Source: Vesta saturnalis (Eukaryota > Arthropoda > Insecta > Coleoptera > Lampyridae). Taken from it: 64,000 nucleotides of DNA. Within the stretch, counting starts at the first letter, position 1. The number at the start of each line of letters is the position of its first letter. Position numbers and translations under genes: made by a program. The stretch spans positions 124,001 through 188,000 of the forward strand of contig JARFJB010002200.1 of NCBI GenBank assembly GCA_036346205.1. The letters run 5' to 3'. The notes beneath the pieces were generated by a model. That model made no database searches. It had not been told where the DNA came from and saw only the letters and a program-made list of their open reading frames with translations. Shown here one piece after another: positions 10,991 through 22,015 of the stretch.

Positions 10991-11269
10991 AACAGTTTGA
11001 AACTTCATACGACATCATAATGCGCAGATACCAATATTCGTTCGACGATCGCATTTTTAAAATTGTAGGGGAGTACAATCATTTGACAAATTTAGTTTGT
11101 CTTCGCGCATACGTAGTTTTTGTGATTATTGTTGTATTTGCTTGTTTTGACAGATTTATAATAAACAAAGTCTTTTTTAAGACTATAAACAATAATTTAT
11201 TTCCTAGTAAGGTAAGAATTGTTGTTATAACGATAATGCAAATATTATTAGTACGTTAAAACCTATAGA

Positions 11270-11575
11270 TATGAATCCTGCCGAATATCAACATCCAAGT
11301 CGCTTTATGGCGTGAAAGGTAAAATAATTCACAGTCAAGGTCAGGAAATGTAACATTTAAATTGAATGATGTAGAAATGTTAGCACGTGAAAAATTTTCT
11401 AGTGTGATTGTCGAAGAATGGATTGCTGTTTGCCGACATTGTAAAGGATGTTGAAAATAATTACTTTGCTTTGAAAGATGCAATCGACATAGCAGTACAT
11501 ACAATATAATTTTCTGTAAACACAGGTTCATCAGAAGAGGAAAGTGATTTTGATTTAAGTGATAGTAGCTAACGA
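11270..11575 (+). pseudogene. DDE_3-type transposase, C-terminal fragment
   Basis: With frame slips, the plus strand gives a stretch ending VTFKLNDVEMLAREKFSS, V-E-E-W-I-A-V-C-R-H, then Y-F-A-L-K-D and an acidic S-V-N-T-G-S-S-E-E-E-S-D tail. The W-x-x-V-C-x-H-x-x-x-x-E-x-x-Y pattern and acidic end are typical of arthropod DDE_3 transposases after the catalytic core. The core is absent. It lies between the two strands of Polinton-like genes and is probably a later insertion or a rearranged scrap. Confidence 0.5.
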
Positions 11576-12182
11576 TGAAAATGAATAAATTATAAATCAT
11601 TCTTTATTTGATTACACTACTATAAAAAAAACGCGTTCAGAATTATAGGTATGTGTTGAATCGAAAAATTTTGTCAATGCACAAAGCAATGTTATCGTCA
11701 TGTAATCTTTAATTTACCTTTTTTTTAGAAATAACTAACCAAAATTTAATTTTGCATAACGAATAAAGTAACCAATCATATTTTGTGTATAATTTTTAAA
11801 AACTAAACGTTTCCTTAAAATATTCTGAAAATAAAGGTCATACCTCTAAGTGTTGTGAGGTTAAGTTGACAAAAAATAAACCTTAAACAGACCTGCACTG
11901 TTTACATATTTTATCGCGCAGAAAATTGTATGTCGTCATGTGCTCATAAATACTATGTTATCGTGGGCCCATCTGGCATAAGAAACACGAAGGTCATAAT
12001 AGCACTGTAGTAAGATCCAAATGGTTTACGCTTGTCTACGTCTAATGTAAATCATTGTCTCAACCTAAATACCCGTCCGCAGCGTGCTGTCCCCAATCAA
12101 AGAAACTGGTTATTTAGAATCACCTAGCGACTGCTTCTATCTTTGTCAAACGTATTCATCTATTCCAAAACAGCTTAATTTA

Positions 12183-12390
12183 ATAGTTTTTTCAATCAAG
12201 ATCACACTAATCTAAAGCATGTATATGATGATCACGTGAATGTTGGCATGCCTTTTGATACGTTTAAGGAATTGTGTATTCGTTTTTGGGGGGAAAAATT
12301 CGGATTTCTTGTAATTAACAAAGAAAGTGAAATTAAATCAGAGCGTTTCCGAAAAGGATTTTTAATTGTTACATTTCACTATAAATATGA
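12183..12390 (+). pseudogene. Packaging-ATPase-like C-terminus (Polinton-like)
   Basis: The frame reads VYDDHVNVGMPFDTFKELCI, then YGF-type W-x-x-K-F-G-F-L-V-I-N-K-E-S-E and R-F-R-K-G-F. This resembles the conserved tail of the FtsK/A32-type packaging ATPases of Maverick elements (M-P-F-x-x-F-K...GFLVI-K-x-S...R-x-R-K-G-F). Walker motifs are not in the window, so only the tail survives. It directly precedes the next plus-strand gene, the order known for arthropod Mavericks. The call rests on motif memory, not a search. Confidence 0.45.
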
Positions 12391-12400
12391 AAATACGTAC

Positions 12401-13290
12401 ATGTTTCAAAGATTTGTGAGTGAAGCGTGTTTGCTAAAAGACATTTTGCGTGCACGCAGAACTGTGCGACAAAAATATGCTACTTTAAAAGAAGATACAA
12501 CATTTGCAGAACGTGTGTTTCAAGCTTAATTTAAGCCTGTTACGCAACCATTAAAAGAACTTGTTACCACTACGAAGGATAGCATTTCTTCTATAAAATT
12601 GGAACAGCTAAAGCTAGAACCTGCTACATCTGAGTCTTTTAAAATTGATAGCAAAGTTCCATCAATATCAGCGCATTCCACACCTAAAGCGTCACGTGCT
12701 TCAAACATTTCAACTTTTTTGGAGGAAACGTAATTGCGGATACAACAAGTGTCGAGACGAACATTCCAATTTTAGGTCAATTGAGAGCTGAATTCACAAT
12801 TGCGGGTTCACATCCGGCTTTTGAAGAATATCTGGATCAATATCCAGGATTAGCAAAACATTATGTCGAAGGTTTATGTAAGGATACCAAAGATGAATAT
12901 GATTTTTGGTATGGTGTACACTTTATCTCCGAACAATAGAAATTTTATGTTGATTATGCGGAACTAAATTTTGTAGGAGAAGATCTCCGTATCACATTAC
13001 GAATAAGACATCGCTAGAATATAAAGTAACTCCGGGATTATACGAATTATTGTTAAAAAAAAAACGCGAACCGGGCACAAAAATGTGATGTAGAGCAGTA
13101 TAGAAATATTTTAAGACATGCAAATACTGCACAACGTTAACGTAACTACAATCCAAAAGCACAAATCCATGGAACAAATAGTAAAAAATACGTAGAAATC
13201 ATTAAACCTTTGCTTCAATCCAAAGAACTTCTAGCACCGCCAACAACAAGATCAAGAGCAACATACATATCTAAACGCTTTGAACGGGGT
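12401..13290 (+). pseudogene. Maverick/Polinton-associated protein of unknown function
   Basis: Starts MFQRFVSEACLLKDILRARR, with a basic coiled helix, a stop at 12527-12529, then PVTQPLKELVTTTKDS. Later, with frame breaks, it reads L-D-Q-Y-P-G-L-A-K-H-Y-V-E-G, Y-G-V-H-F, T-P-G-L-Y-E-L-L-L-K and N-Y-N-P-K-A-Q-I-H-G-T-N-S-K-K-Y. The Y-P-x-x...YVEG...TPGLYELLFKK...IHG-x-x-x-K-Y-x-x-I-I-K-P-L order fits a large uncharacterised arthropod family I associate with Maverick elements. The function is unknown. It lies on the opposite strand to the protease cluster, so this half may be inverted or simply divergently encoded. Confidence 0.55.
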
Positions 13291-13294
13291 ATCA

Positions 13295-13480
13295 GAAAAA
13301 CAAACTAAAGATCTCTCTAAAATCAGAGCAGAAGTGGCTAATCGATCAAAAGAAGAGAGAAGACATCAGGAGGTTAGGTTTAACCTTAAAATATCATCAG
13401 CAAAACCTTTCAAGTTGGCGATAAAGTAGTACTACCGAAGTGTTGCGTCAAGAGCACCAGTAATTTTGAATTAGTAGTAT
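13295..13480 (+). pseudogene. Possible LTR-retrotransposon integrase C-terminal scrap
   Basis: A reading with slips shows R-A-E-V-A-N-R-S-K-E-E-R-R-H-Q-E, then A-K-P-F-K-V-G-D-K-V-V-L-P-K. Basic helix followed by KVGDKV-x-L-P is the usual end of Gypsy-type integrases. The stretch is short and no catalytic core is present, so this is a tentative call. Confidence 0.25.
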
Positions 13481-13642
13481 TTAGTTGGCTTTCATAGGAA
13501 GATGTTTGTGCCGGCATTTTTAGTACTGTATAGCACGTAATTTTGCATGGTTGGCTTTGGGATTCTTTTTGAGCAACAAAATAGCGGACGGTGACATTCC
13601 GGGCCTTCAAACCCGAAAAAGCAGTGCAGGGATTGATATTTA

Positions 13643-13852
13643 TTGAAACGTTTGAGTGAAAATGAACTATTCAAGATGGCTAACATTTCCGATAGTGAAG
13701 AAGATCCTTTTGTCGACAGCGGTAGTGAGTTTGAGATATCTTCTTCGGATGACAGTACAAGAAATTCTTCAAGTATCTTCTCTTGCCCATTCCAAAGTAG
13801 TGATGTTGAATATGGAACTAATGGGATTGACGCTACCCCGATAATGCATTAA
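13643..13852 (+). CDS. Acidic Ser-rich ORF, possible transposase N-terminus
   Basis: A 69-codon frame with MANISDSEEDPFVDSGSEF and a run of Ser/Asp. Acidic Ser-Asp leaders of this kind open many piggyBac-type and other DDE proteins. No downstream core in frame follows; the next coding signal is a Tigger pseudogene from 14254. It is either a stranded first exon or noise with a biased composition. The stretch 13860-14250 between them shows nothing recognisable. Confidence 0.3.
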   Translation: MKRLSENELFKMANISDSEEDPFVDSGSEFEISSSDDSTRNSSSIFSCPFQSSDVEYGTNGIDATPIMH

Positions 13853-14253
13853 ATATGCTTAGCTGGGATGACGTAATTGGCTTGAAGAAAATTCGTGTTC
13901 TTCGGCTGCTTGGAAAGGTTGCACGTATTAGTTCCTAATCACTTCAATGACGATTGTAACAGTAAGAAAGCTGCTGTATGAGTAATGTAATTCAACATAA
14001 ATATTTTAAAGGTACGATTTTTTCTGCAGTTTTCAACGTGAGACTTAAAATGATCCATTGTCATTATGATCATGTGGTGAAATCACAAAATTTATTTTTT
14101 TTGCCATCATTTTGAATCATTCTTTGTAAAGCAGGTGGGCATTAGCCATAGTAAACAATCGGCGAAACAGCGTGATCATGCTATTACTCCGTTATAGTGC
14201 TATTGCCCCAGCTGGTTATGAATTACTTATTAAACAAAATGTAATGTGTTCCA

Positions 14254-15430
14254 GATGGTTCGCAAAAATCTTAAGAAGGGAACTACAGCGAATTGTTTAT
14301 TAATGAAATAAAAACTACGCGGTTAAAAATTGCTGAAGCTTCTAGACGACTTAATATTCCTAGGTCAACTATCCATGACCATCTTCATCTCAGATGACGA
14401 AATGCATCTGGCTTACTGGGAAAGTGAAAAAAAATTTGGCAAACCTTCCCTATTTAATGAAGAACAAGAAAAACAAATCGAAGATTATTGTTTAGAATTA
14501 TTCAAAAGATAGTATGGTCTCACTGTGACTGAGTTTAGAAACATTGTGCTTCAGTATGCTGAAAAATTGGGGCTAAAAGACTGCTTTAATAAAATCGAAA
14601 AAATTAGACCGTGATTTTTACTACAGTTTTATGAGAAGACATGGTCAATTATTATTGAGGAAACCAGAAGCTACTGGCATTCATCGGGCCATCAGGTTCA
14701 ACAAAGAAGAAATTGTTCTCTATTTTAATAATCCCGAAAAGTATAAACGCGCACCTACGGACATTTATAACGTTTCAAAAAACGGCATGAAGCATATCGG
14801 CAAAATAACAAGCGCAGAAAGAGGATACTCGATTACTGTTATTTGTTGTATGAGTGCCGGAAGTAACTACGTACCACCATATTTGGAGTTTTCAAGAAAA
14901 TTGATGTATGACAGACTGATAAAAAATTAACCGATTCAGAAATATTTGCTAAGTGGATGACGAAAGTCATTTATCATTTACTGCGTACGAATTGGCTAAG
15001 AATAATGGAGTCGACATTTCATTACCTCCACATACCTCATACAGGACTCAGCCTTTGGATCTGGTATTTTTCGGCCCATTAAAAACAGCTTTTAACACGT
15101 AGTACTCGCACTGGATGAAATCAAACCCGGGCAAAAGAATAACTGCCTATGAAATTGCTGAAATAATTGCCGACGCTTACCAAAAAGTGGCTTAGTAAGA
15201 AATATGTCAACGGATTTAGGACTGGTGAAATCTGGCCATTTCAGCCAGGTATATTTACACAAGAAGATTTCGGTGCTGCAGATTCTCTTCAAAGAAGGAC
15301 TCAGATTTTTGATAATGGCAATTCGATTGAAATATTAGCTTCCATCAGCTTTTCTAATGAGGACTTTGAACCTCCAAAGGTAGCTTTAAAAATACTGTGC
15401 TGGCATCTGAATACTTTTTGGAAACTAGTA
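14254..15430 (+). pseudogene. Tigger/pogo-type transposase (DDE_1) pseudogene
   Basis: Broken frames follow the Tigger order. A helix-turn-helix start has LNIPRSTIHDHL (about 14350). An EEQEKQIEDYCLELF segment leads to FYYSFMRRHGQLLLRKPEAT, R-F-N-K-E-E and D-I-Y-N-V-S-K-N-G-M (about 14770). Then come TSAERGYSITVICCMSAGSN, a later D-I-S-L-P-P-H-T-S-Y-R-T-Q-P-L-D (about 15015) and V-N-G-F-R-T-G-E-I-W-P-F-Q-P. The N-V-D-E-T motif carrying the first catalytic Asp is replaced by N-V-S-K-N. The segment around the second Asp is deleted (about 14990). It is clearly dead. Confidence 0.8.
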
Positions 15431-15456
15431 AAACGGCTAAAAACTTTTGACACAAT

Positions 15457-15888
15457 CTACAAGGTGTCATCTAAAAACTCATCTAAATCTAACTCATTTT
15501 CTTCTGACCCAGAATCCCGAGACTGATGATAAGGGGTTGCACAACAATATCTTCGATTATATATTCGACAATAATATTGTTCAATTTTTTGGGAGTGCTT
15601 TATACTTTTCCATAATGCAGGAGTTACTATCAGTATATCTCTACACAGATTTAACATTACTTCCACGCTATTTCCGTTTTTGGAGGCATTTTCTTTATTA
15701 ACTTTTGCAACTTTGTTTTTCACACAAGCCCATATCAACTCAATTGAATTTAAATCACAATTAGCAACCGGTAACCATATTAATACGTTCCCTGTTCTGT
15801 GAGTCACATGTGGTTTACAATATTTGCTAACGGTTGTTGTCACAAGTCCGTGAACCACATATGTGTCACAAGACCTATAGAGGTTCAA
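15457..15888 (-). pseudogene. DDE_3-type transposase, C-terminal fragment
   Basis: A 143-codon minus-strand frame reads GNVLIWLPVANCDLNSIELI, W-A-C-V-K-N-K-V-A, a helical stretch, H-S-Q-K-I-E-Q-Y-Y and an acidic tail ending E-L-D-L-D-E-F-L-D. The LP-x-x-x-C-D-L-N-x-I-E-L-I-W motif holds the third catalytic acidic residue of Tc1/mariner-like enzymes. The first two catalytic regions are missing. It lies tail-to-tail with the Tigger pseudogene. An imperfect inverted pair (GTCACATGTGGTTTAC and its partner near 15855-15870) sits at its start. Confidence 0.65.
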
Positions 15889-16027
15889 ATAAATATAATT
15901 TTGTTAGCGTACTCTTTTTGTATTACACTTTCTTTCGAGCGTGTTAGGCAAATCATGTATTATGAATTAAACAAAAACGTACCGAACATTATTTTTATTT
16001 TGTAAAATTCATGTAGTAAACTTAAAT

Positions 16028-17150
16028 GGCAAATTATTTACATTTATTACGTTTCTCTTCAGAACAAATTACACAAAAAGCTTGTGTACACATATTACTC
16101 AGTATCAATATGTTTAATCCATTCCCCGGAATTTTTACGAAATTTCCTACCTGTCCTCAGTTTATCGTCACAACTAGAACAACATTTGCATACAATTTTA
16201 CTATCATATTTCCTTTTTGATTTTTTTACAGAGTGATATCTCTCGGTTGATGCGGACGTTCTTGATGTTGCTTTTGGTGTTGATATTGAAGGATTTTCAC
16301 CTAGTTGAAGAAATTTTCGAACAAGTTCTTGCTGAGCCTCTAATATACAAAGTATCAAGCGCAATCTCTTTGTACCACATTAGAGGCTTTTTTTAGATCA
16401 TAATAACCACAAAGCTGATCAGATGCATCAATTCCTTTTTTTTCGGACCTTATAGTCTGGTACTACTTGGGGTTCACTTGTTGGTTAAAGTCCATCCGAC
16501 ATCGCCATTTCATCGCCGTACAAATAGAAATCATAAGAATACCCCTCTTGTCTTTCCAATTGGCAACAGTTATATTCTCTTTTTGACGTGCAACTGTTTT
16601 TCCTTTCTGTTTGTCCTATTTTTTCACGTTTCCAACCCACGGATTGTCTACTCTATTTGTACGTAATGTTGCACACAAATCAGTTTTCTTTTGTAGAAGG
16701 TCTTTCGCTAGAGCGTACATGTTATAAAAGTTGTCACAAACAAGAAGCCTTCCTTCTCCTAAAAAATCATTGCACAAGTGAATTACTGCTATGCCGATTA
16801 TACGACAATACACGTTGTGAAAATTTGGGTGATAATACATAGGGCAATTTTCCAATATGTTTCTAAAGAAGGAAATGGTACAATGTCCATCAACAGGTAC
16901 AGACCAATAAACTTCAACATTTCTTCTCGACTTACATCCGTCCACCTGTGCATACGGCTAAACTTGGGAATTATTGGAATTTGGTTCATTTGATGAGCGT
17001 ACAAATTGGTTTGTAACACGATAAGGTCCAAAAATTCATCTTCAATTATTTTTCGATAAATGGATACAATGGTCTATTCGCCACGCAGATGAAGAAGAGG
17101 GCGTTGAATATAGGTATGTCGCGGTAACGGTAACATAGTTTGATAAGATT
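16028..17150 (-). pseudogene. piggyBac transposase pseudogene (internally deleted)
   Basis: From 17150 downward the minus strand reads IIEDEFLDLIVLQTNLYA, then HRWTDVSREEMLKFIGLYLL and PFPSLETYW (about 16940-16880). After an internal deletion it gives GEGRLLVCDNFYNMYALAKD (about 16740), TLRTNRVDNPW, a V-A-R-Q-K-x-N-I-T-V-A-N-W-K-D-K-R stretch, G-I-D-A-S-D-Q-L and a cysteine-containing tail (CKCCSSCDDK, then F-C-V-I-C-S). That is the piggyBac order including the C-terminal Cys-rich domain. The middle of the core, including the first Asp region, is lost, and several frame breaks are present. I did not find TTAA-bounded ends. Confidence 0.75.
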
Positions 17151-17889
17151 CTTCGTCATTGCAAATTTATTCCTTCTGGAGTGAGACGTGTAACTTCTTT
17201 TAGATTCCATTTATCAGGGCATACAGTAGTAGTAGTAATAGCTAATGCTGTATCGGTGTTATTTCAAAAACTTATGAATAAAACCGTCACATTTACAATT
17301 GTGCCAGTCTCCTGGAAAAGTATTTCAACTGTCCATATCACAGATAAAAATGTATTTTTATCTGTGGTCCATATGCTTTCTTTTATGAAAAGTGTTACAT
17401 TACATTACATCGGTATTATTTAAAACACGAGGAGCAAAATCGCTACATTTAGAATTGTGCCAGTATTCTTGAGAAACGTAAGTACAAACATGATCATTTT
17501 TTTTCTATAATCTTGCAGCGTTTTAAGGTATGATACTTTTGCAAAGAAATTTGGAATTATTTCTTGATTTTATTTTGACTTGAGTCAGTCTCTCATAAAA
17601 AACAAGACAAGTTACCTGCAATAACGCTTTTTAATTATCCACACTTTTCAGTTTCTATTGAAATTAAAATTAAAAATTAATTTCACTCTTGGCACTTTTG
17701 CAAATCTAAGTGAATAAAGTAATACTTTATAATGAAATGAAGGTAATATAAAAAATTATTGTTTTGGTTAGTGTACCATTCAAGACGAATGTTGAACGTA
17801 AAGCTAGCCTTGAAGGTAAATAAAAGGGAACTACTCGAAAATAAAAAACTATAGGAGGTTCAACAAGTTGTAGTTGGTCAGAGTACCTT
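17151..17889. repeat. Short direct repeat pair and a perfect hairpin
   Basis: CATTTACAATTGTGCCAGTC near 17290 and CATTTAGAATTGTGCCAGTA near 17447 belong to two related blocks about 155 bases apart. Between them CACAGATAAAAAT at 17339 pairs exactly with ATTTTTATCTGTG, a 13-bp stem with a 2-base centre. No gene is recognised here. Confidence 0.5.
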
Positions 17890-18640
17890 TATTGACGATC
17901 CAGGCATTAGTAGCACAACCATAGAGTCCAAAGATGGGGCGATTTCAAAACCGATTTGAAAGGTACGTTTATATACAATATCATTGTTAAAATTCCTAAT
18001 AACCTCATCTGGTATTTTTCTGTGGTCCGAAGATATTAATCAAGGAATTGTTTCTTACAGCTTCTGTTATCATGGCGAAAATCCAGGCGTTGAGAATAGA
18101 GATGGTATGATGGTAAAGTCTATAATACCGGATAGGATGCCCACGGAGGGCAAAGTTGATGTCACCACAAAAGGCTCGTTTATACACATTACATTCTTAA
18201 AACTCCTAATAACTTCATATATTATCGCATTTTTCTGTGGTCCGAGTATATTAACAAAGGATTTGTTTTGTTTGTTACAGCTGTTGTTTATAGACACACA
18301 TTAAATTGTTAAACCCCTAATGTAATTTGTACTTTTCTGAGGTTAGAATATGATATTAACTCAGGGTTTGTTTTGTTTGTTACGGCTGCTACAATGGAAA
18401 ACACTATAGAAGATCCATGCGTTAGTGACACTCTTTGAGAGTAGAAATGAGATGATGGTACAGTCCATAATACCGGATAGCATGACCACGGAGGGCAGAG
18501 TTGACACCGCCTCAAAAGGTTTGTTTATAGGCACACATTACATTGTTAAAACGTCTAATGACACCGTCTCGTACTTTATTGAGGGTTGGCGATAATATTA
18601 ACTTCGGAATTTGTTTTGTTTGTTATACCCGCTGTTATAG
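17890..18640 (+). repeat. Tandemly duplicated exon/intron-like units
   Basis: Four related intron-like blocks start near 17961, 18170, 18289 and 18513. Each runs from an AAAGGT-like donor through TTATA-CA-CATTA-ATTGTTAAA to TTTGTTTTGTTTGTTA-AG-like ends. Exon-like blocks at about 17896-17963, 18057-18172 and 18391-18515 share GAAGATCCATGCGTTAGTGA-type starts and TCCATAATACCGGATAGCAT-type middles. The spacing is about 210-225 bases. The blocks sit directly upstream of the DNCCGQ-family gene and look like duplicated 5' exons of that gene. All copies contain stops in at least one frame. Confidence 0.55.
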
Positions 18641-18646
18641 AAAATA

Positions 18647-20600
18647 GTGATGAGGAAGGGAGCAGCAGCGGATGAGGAAAGCAGTAGCAACGGTGAAGAT
18701 GAGGAATGGGGCAGCAGCAATGAAGATGTTAGCTCCGATGACTCATTCGCTGACCCCAGCTTTAGTAACCACAACAGCTCTTCTTCAAGTAATACATCCA
18801 TCTCTGATTCAAATACAAGAAAGCAACTGATTAAGAGAAAAGTTTTGTTCCCCAGTAACTCAAAAAAGACATTTCGAAAGAGATTAAGGCATGATTCAAA
18901 TGGTAGAGAAATGATATCAAATTATTAAGATACAGTGGAAAAGAATACCAATCTTTTACGAAAGTTCTTAAACAGGACGGAACACTTGAAAGGAAACTGG
19001 TTACTTACTACAAATGCACGAGAGCTACTTCCTCCTTTTACAGAAAAATATCGTTTACGGTGCTCAAATAAATCCAATAATTGAAAGGTAAGTGCGTTTT
19101 GATGATTTCTGGGAAATGGCAAACTTGCAAAGCCAACGCGACTTCATCGCAACCTCAATATAACCAAATAAAACCAAGTACGGAAAGAAAGAATTAGATA
19201 GCAGACGTTCTTTGAATAATGCCTTTCACTTTACTCATAATGGGGATGAAACCAGGGTTTGCAAGCAGTTTTTTATGGCAACTTTAGGAATAAGTACAAA
19301 AGCAATTAGAACTGTTATGGATGAAAAAGAACTCAGTTCCGGAATAATATTATTCAATGAGTGAAGGGGCAAGCTTGGCAAACAGCCAAAGTTGTTAGAA
19401 CATATAAAGGAAGGAATAAGAACACATATTCGCTCAATACCAAGGATAGAAAGCCATTATTGTCGCTGTAGTAGTTCTAAAGAGTATATAGATGGATCAA
19501 AGTCCATTAGCGACCTTTATAGAGATTATAAAAAGGAATGTAACGAAAAGAGGAAGGAATATGGAAATTATATTCTGTACAACTAAATTTACAATAACGA
19601 ATTCAATCTGGCTAGATTTCAACCCAGAAAAGGCCAGTGTTGAGTTTTGTACGTCATACACCAATCCCTCCGCCGAAGAAAAACAGCTTCTGAAGAAAAA
19701 ATATGAAAATCATATTTGGATAAGGATGTTTCAAGAGTAGAAAAGGAGAAAGATAAGACCTCTGGCAACAATAATGAAATGTGGCAGGCCGTCTTGCTTT
19801 GCCCTCTAGGTGATGTACCTACCTTCTATTACCCTTCCAAACTAAATGTATACAATTTCACTATTTTCAATTTAAAAACCAAAATTGCGGACTGTTATAT
19901 TTGGTATGAAGGAGTTGCGTTCATGGGCGCTACAGAAATTGCATCATGTGTTTGAAATTTTCTAGAAAAAGTTGATGCTTTGGCAAATATTCCAATTGAT
20001 GTTATTTTTTACTCAGATAATTGCTGTGGTCAAAATAAAAATAGTATTATAATAACAATGTATCACAGAGCCATAAAATGTTTAAAAAACATTAATTCAA
20101 TCATCCATAAATGTTTAATCACAGTCCACACACAGAATGAAGGCGATGGGGTACACTCAGTTACAGAGACTCAAATAAAAAACTCGGGAACAATTTTTAT
20201 TCCCAATCAACTAGTCTCTTTAATAAGGTTTGCTAAAAAAATAGAACCAACTTTTGTAATAGGTACACGAATTAACTTTTGAGGATCTTTACGAGTTTTA
20301 TCCTGAAAAGGCTGAAATTGGTAAAAAATGAATTAAAAGAAGATTTTAAATATCTAATGTAAAGATTTTTAGCATAAACAAGTCAAACTCGTTTGAGTTA
20401 CTTTATAAAACTTCTTGTGGTAAACCTGAGTTTCGTAAGACAACATTGAAAGTTAATGGCCAACTAATAATAACAAGGAAGAACGTCTGTGCTAAAGAGC
20501 TGGAGAGAGCTTATACAAAAAACAACGAAGTCTCTGACTCGTTGAAGGCAGGTTTATTGAAACTTATTAGAAAATATATAATACCACGCTATTATTGGTA
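18647..20600 (+). pseudogene. Transposase-like protein with DNCCGQNKN motif (unclassified family)
   Basis: The acidic, Ser/Asp-rich N-terminus (MRKGAAADEESSSNGEDEEW) ends in a basic segment. Frame-broken segments then read L-Q-S-Q-R-D-F-I-A, T-R-V-C-K-Q-F-F-M-A-T-L-G-I, IRSIPRIESHYCRCSSSKEY (about 19430), S-I-S-D-L-Y-R-D-Y-K-K-E-C, FYSDNCCGQNKNSIII (about 20005), TVHTQNEGDGVHSVTETQIK (about 20125) and a C-terminus ending I-P-R-Y-Y-W. The last part may be functionally important because the S-D-N-C-x-G-Q-x-K-N and H-x-Q-N-E-G-D motifs keep the acidic and His residues. I know the family as uncharacterised, multi-copy arthropod proteins, presumably DDE-type transposases. At least four frame breaks occur. 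Confidence 0.6.
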
Positions 20601-22015
20601 ATTTTATCAAAATTTGTAGGTTTTTTAACTAATTCGTAATAATTTTATGAGTACTATTATCAAGATAAAATTACTTTTATAAGGGACAAATAGGTTTTCT
20701 ACATTTTTTTAGTTGGATTTTATTAAAGGAATTTATAAAAAAAACAGCTCTTTTGTGTGTTTCTAAAAAGTGACCTTTTCTGTACAATAGTGTCACAACT
20801 CGAAAATTTGATCACAAATATTTAGGGAAAACTGTCACAAGTCAAGGCCTTTAAAGGCTTTAAAGAATGTTACAAAGGTGAAACTCAAGTAAAATTAGTA
20901 CCTACTATTAATCATGTAAAAGTTGGATTCCTAGCACTCTTCTGTCATAAAGATAAACTAGCATTAAACGTCAGTTAACTTTAAAATGTGATTTCCCAAA
21001 ATTCAGAATTTTGGAATTGTGATACTTAGGCCGAGGTGACGATGTATTGTATCTTATTTCGTTGTGATAATGTTGTAGTAAAACATTTATTATTTTATTC
21101 TAATAGTTTTAAAACAGGATTAATTTTAAATTTCGCTCTCAAGTGACGTCATCACACTCCTTGTGTATAGCGGTTGAGTTTCCGGTCCATGAGCCGGATG
21201 GATGACATGACAGAAAGTGAGTGTTCTGTTCTGTGCAAGATAGTAACAGTACAACATCGTGTCGGTATGGTAACTGGTAAAACAAATACAAACAGATTTA
21301 AGCGTGGACTGTATAATTGTAAACTGTACTAGAACTATGTTTATTCAAAAATTACTTTGTGTGAATATAATTTTCGTTTGAAATTAATAATTGGAAAAAC
21401 AGGTATGTAAATGTTACTTTTAACAATTTTTATACAAACATTGTACATTGAAGGTCATTTCATAATACAATTATGGCCCTTGTTGGATAATAAATCTGCG
21501 TCTATCTTAAGTTATACTGTATGGATTGATTTATAAGAATTAACCTTGTTTTTAATGCTTGGTTATTATAGGTAAAGTATATATGGATATGTAGGTAAAT
21601 TAAAAAAATTAAAATTTGTGTTGTAGTAATTGAAAAATGTTTGTAAAAGAAATGTTTCATGGAGTGAAATTGCAGTATGTTTCTCTGTTAGGTAAGTAGT
21701 TGCATGTTAATGTTTTACATTACATTTTGAATTTAAATTATTAATAGCTACGAAGTAGTGTAACAACTTAGATGGAAAACTGCTTTAGCAGTGGGTAATT
21801 GATTTTACTTGATTATCGAAATGAATACTTAAATTTTAATTAAAGTGATGCTGAGCTGCTTGATCGAATTTGTGCAAAATTTGTAATAGTGATTTGTAAG
21901 ATCATTCTCTCAGTAGGAATACGAGTTACGATAGGTAATTTATGCACATTGTTGGTAATCTGTTAGCATGACGGTTTTATTAGCAGAAATTTAGGTTATT
22001 TTATGTCTGTTGAGG
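20601..22015. other. No gene recognised
   Basis: AT-rich. TGTCACAA-type words recur at 20790-20850 (GTGTCACAACTC and CTGTCACAAGTC). 21120-21420 is somewhat GC-richer and ends in an AAAACAG-GTATGT donor-like junction at about 21400, but no coding frame supports an exon. Confidence 0.35.

Noticed and set aside
11020..11259. Membrane-protein-like ORF of 79 codons
   Set aside because: Hydrophobic composition comes from T-rich DNA; no start context, family or conserved motif supports it.
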